Position numbers and translations under genes: made by a program. Shown in pieces: positions 5,875-7,404 of a DNA stretch of 7,404 nucleotides. Under the pieces are notes generated by a model. That model was given only the letters and a program-made list of their open reading frames with translations, was not told the origin of the DNA and did no database searches. The stretch's first letter is position 1. The number at the start of each line of letters is the position of its first letter. Origin of the DNA: Planctomycetota bacterium. GTDB taxonomy: Bacteria > Planctomycetota > Planctomycetia > Isosphaerales > Isosphaeraceae. Location: assembly GCA_021818605.1 (NCBI GenBank), contig JAKAUH010000061.1:1-7404 (forward strand), written 5' to 3'.

Positions 5875-6990
5875 ATGAGATCCGTCGGTCAACAGATCAG
5901 GGTTGGCAGTTGTGCGTGGCGCCTGATTCGATGGCCTCGAGCCCACCGCGGGGAAGGCAGCGGATGGCGGTGGGCCCAACGGACGTCCCTGGCTGCCCTG
6001 CTCATTTTCCAGACATTTCTGTCGGGCTGCTTCAGCCCGCCCCGGCGCGTGGCGGAGCTGGACGGCAGATCTCCAGCCGGGGCAGTGTTCTCCGAACAGG
6101 GGAATCCTGCCGGCAAGGCCGAGGCACAGGAGCCGTTCTGGAGCATCGATGGTGACCTGGATCCAGCACGTGTCCTCGTCCCGGGGCGTAGAGTCGTGGT
6201 GACGGAGTTCAACGTCGAGTTCGTGGACTACCAGTTCCAACTGCCCATCCCGCGCCAACCGATGTTCAAAAACCCGATGATCACGATGAATCCGGTGCAC
6301 ATGGCGATCAGCCTGATCGGATTCGGGCGGAGATACACCCCGATCGACGAGCAGCACCAGAGATCCCTGGCCTCCGCTCTGTACAATGCCTTCCTCCAGG
6401 ATCTCCGCCGGCGCGGGCTGGGGCTGGTCACGCGAGATGAGCTACAGGCGAGCTCTGGGTATGCCGCGTTGCGCAAGAGCTCTGCGGTTGGGTCGTCGTT
6501 ACTGGTGTACCTCAACATCTTCGGAAGTGATACGGGGATCGTGATGCACACCCGCACGATGGCGGCGCCCGGCCTGTGCGTATTGCAAGGAAGCTCACGT
6601 GGAGCCATGGCGCTCCCTGGGTTTCTGGACAATCGCGCGTCCGGCCCGTGCGTCCTGCGAGGGAGCGTACGCGCCCGGACGGCGGCCGAGGCGCAAATCC
6701 TCCGGGAGACCCATGCGGATGTCGCCCTCGCCGTACGACTCCGCGTCGGCACCTTTCAGGGGCATCCGGCCCTCGAGCACCGGAGCATGATCCGGTTGAC
6801 CACCTGCGACGGATCGACGACACTGCGGGCGTGTCACTCGCTCGTGTCCGATCTCATGGTGACGAGCGACTCGCGATACCGGCCAGTCGTGGGACGGATC
6901 CAGCCGGTCGATGCCGGGATGTTCTCCGAGGAGCTGGCGGGCACGGTCCCGACGTTCGTCGGCCTGGCCCTGTCGGAGTCGAAACCGTGA
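5875..6990 (+). CDS. Unrecognised lipoprotein
   Basis: I do not recognise this 371-residue protein. It carries a good lipobox: after a basic region (WAQR) comes the hydrophobic SLAALLIFQTF and then LSGC, with the lipidated cysteine at position 52. The residue after it is Phe, so outer-membrane sorting is more likely than inner-membrane retention. The n-region of about 36 residues is unusually long, which leaves the start uncertain. ATG 5875 is chosen because AGAGG lies five bases upstream; ATG 5872 is too close to that site, and ATG 5848 has no good site. The open frame back to 5557 runs through the promoter. The mature protein begins with a polar linker, then a beta-rich block VVVTEFNVEFVDYQFQLPIP, a helical segment (QRSLASALYNAFLQDLRRRG) ending LVTRDEL, and later strands such as ADVALAVRLRVGTF. 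Its codons use A or T in third position more than the neighbours, a possible sign of transfer or low expression. The gene ends 113 bases before the GntR gene. Confidence 0.8.
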   Translation: MRSVGQQIRVGSCAWRLIRWPRAHRGEGSGWRWAQRTSLAALLIFQTFLSGCFSPPRRVAELDGRSPAGAVFSEQGNPAGKAEAQEPFWSIDGDLDPARVLVPGRRVVVTEFNVEFVDYQFQLPIPRQPMFKNPMITMNPVHMAISLIGFGRRYTPIDEQHQRSLASALYNAFLQDLRRRGLGLVTRDELQASSGYAALRKSSAVGSSLLVYLNIFGSDTGIVMHTRTMAAPGLCVLQGSSRGAMALPGFLDNRASGPCVLRGSVRARTAAEAQILRETHADVALAVRLRVGTFQGHPALEHRSMIRLTTCDGSTTLRACHSLVSDLMVTSDSRYRPVVGRIQPVDAGMFSEELAGTVPTFVGLALSESKP

Positions 6991-6993
6991 ACT

Positions 6994-7012
6994 GCCTCGC
7001 GTGGGGCGAGGT
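6994..7012 (+). other. Small hairpin after the lipoprotein stop codon
   Basis: CCTCGC (6995-7000) pairs exactly with GCGAGG (7006-7011) around GTGGG, with an outer G-T wobble. It begins four bases after the stop codon. No T-run follows, so it may be a weak or Rho-assisted terminator, or an mRNA 3' stem that still lets transcription read on to the regulator gene. Confidence 0.35.
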
Positions 7013-7014
7013 TG

Positions 7015-7077
7015 GCGCCGGCATGCGGGCGATCGCTCCGAACCCGATCGATGCGAGAGTCCTCAGCGCGCCGGCAT
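7015..7077 (+). repeat. Paired 10-bp direct repeats upstream of the GntR gene, possible operator
   Basis: GCGCCGGCAT occurs at 7015-7024 and again at 7068-7077, 53 bases apart start to start, close to five helical turns. Between them lie the palindromes GCGATCGC (7029-7036) and CGATCG (7045-7050). GntR-family repressors commonly bind near their own gene, so this could be an operator; in GC-rich DNA chance is also plausible. Confidence 0.3.
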
Positions 7078-7103
7078 CGAATCTGGAGGATGGCCCGGAC
7101 GCC

Positions 7104-7404
7104 ATGTTCGCGATCGACAAGAAGGACAGGACGCCGCTCTATCTCCAGCTCGACCGGGCGATTCGCGTCGCGATTGCGACGGGGCGGCTGAATGTCGGGG
7201 ACAGGCTGCCGACGGTCCGGCAACTGGCGGTTGACCTGAAGATCAACGCCAACACGGTGGCGAAGGTCTACAGCGAGCTCGAGCGTTCCGGCGTGCTGGA
7301 AACGCGTCGGGGAGTGGGGACATCGATCGGTCAGGACGCGGCACGTGCGACCTCGCCGCCAGATCGTCAGCGAATCCTAGCCGAGCCGGGGGAGTACGTC
7401 CTGG
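7104..7404 (+). CDS. GntR-family transcriptional regulator, YtrA type, N-terminal part
   Basis: A DNA-binding repressor cut by the right window edge after 100 residues. The winged helix-turn-helix runs from about residue 10 to 76: TPLYLQLDRAIRVAIATGRL, then VGDRLPTVRQLAVDLKINAN, TVAKVYSELERSGVLETRRG and the wing VGTSI. The opening, a short acidic-basic stretch followed directly by PLYLQL, and the NANTVAKVY recognition-helix segment are typical of the YtrA subfamily, whose members are only about 120-130 residues and lack a large ligand domain, so probably most of the protein is visible. Such regulators usually control an adjacent ABC transporter operon, often including themselves; any such genes would lie beyond the window. 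The ATG at 7104 is the only fitting start; GGAGG at 7085-7089 lies 14 bases upstream, somewhat far, which suggests modest translation. No AT-rich promoter is seen in the 113-base gap, so it may be read from the lipoprotein promoter. The family is very sure. Confidence 0.93.
   Translation, partial: MFAIDKKDRTPLYLQLDRAIRVAIATGRLNVGDRLPTVRQLAVDLKINANTVAKVYSELERSGVLETRRGVGTSIGQDAARATSPPDRQRILAEPGEYVL

Overview
The window looks like chromosomal DNA of a planctomycete, most likely of the Isosphaeraceae/Gemmatales type. This is inferred from the high GC content, G/C-rich third codon positions in most genes, a short FHA protein with a long acidic tail, a Tat-exported sugar-isomerase-like protein, and paired secreted helical proteins with LTxxQ-like motifs. 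No rRNA, tRNA, CRISPR array, insertion sequence or integrase is visible. I see seven genes: two cut by the window edges and five complete.

Layout. (1) 1-785 (+) is the 3' end of glmS, the amino-sugar synthase. (2) A strong hairpin at 819-850 separates it from two convergent minus-strand paralogues, 924-1574 and 1713-2360, which encode small exported helical proteins of Spy/CpxP-like character. (3) 2627-3214 (-) encodes an FHA phosphopeptide-binding protein. It is divergent from 3477-4361 (+), a Tat-signal xylose-isomerase-like TIM-barrel protein. (4) 4572-5447 (+) is a monoacylglycerol-lipase-type alpha/beta hydrolase. (5) 5448-5874 is a 427-base gap with several small hairpins, a terminator-like site and a good promoter. 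(6) 5875-6990 (+) is an unrecognised lipoprotein whose codon use is less GC-biased than its neighbours. (7) 7104-7404 (+) is the start of a YtrA-type GntR repressor, cut by the right edge.

How they fit together. The region is mostly single-gene transcription units rather than one pathway. The two Spy-like genes are probably one operon from a recent tandem duplication. The lipoprotein and the GntR regulator may share a transcript, because no AT-rich promoter is visible between them, and YtrA-type regulators often precede ABC-transporter genes, which would lie beyond the window. The three best promoter candidates all carry a TGn extension before the -10 element. Cell-envelope themes recur (glmS, two periplasmic proteins, a lipoprotein, a Tat-exported protein, a lipase-like hydrolase), but nothing shows that they form one system.

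I do not see a clearly new multi-gene system. The items most worth a second look are the unknown lipoprotein with its possible regulator, the tandem paralogues, and structured non-coding stretches at 3428-3456, 4417-4465 and 5522-5718. All hairpins were found by eye; no folding energies were computed.
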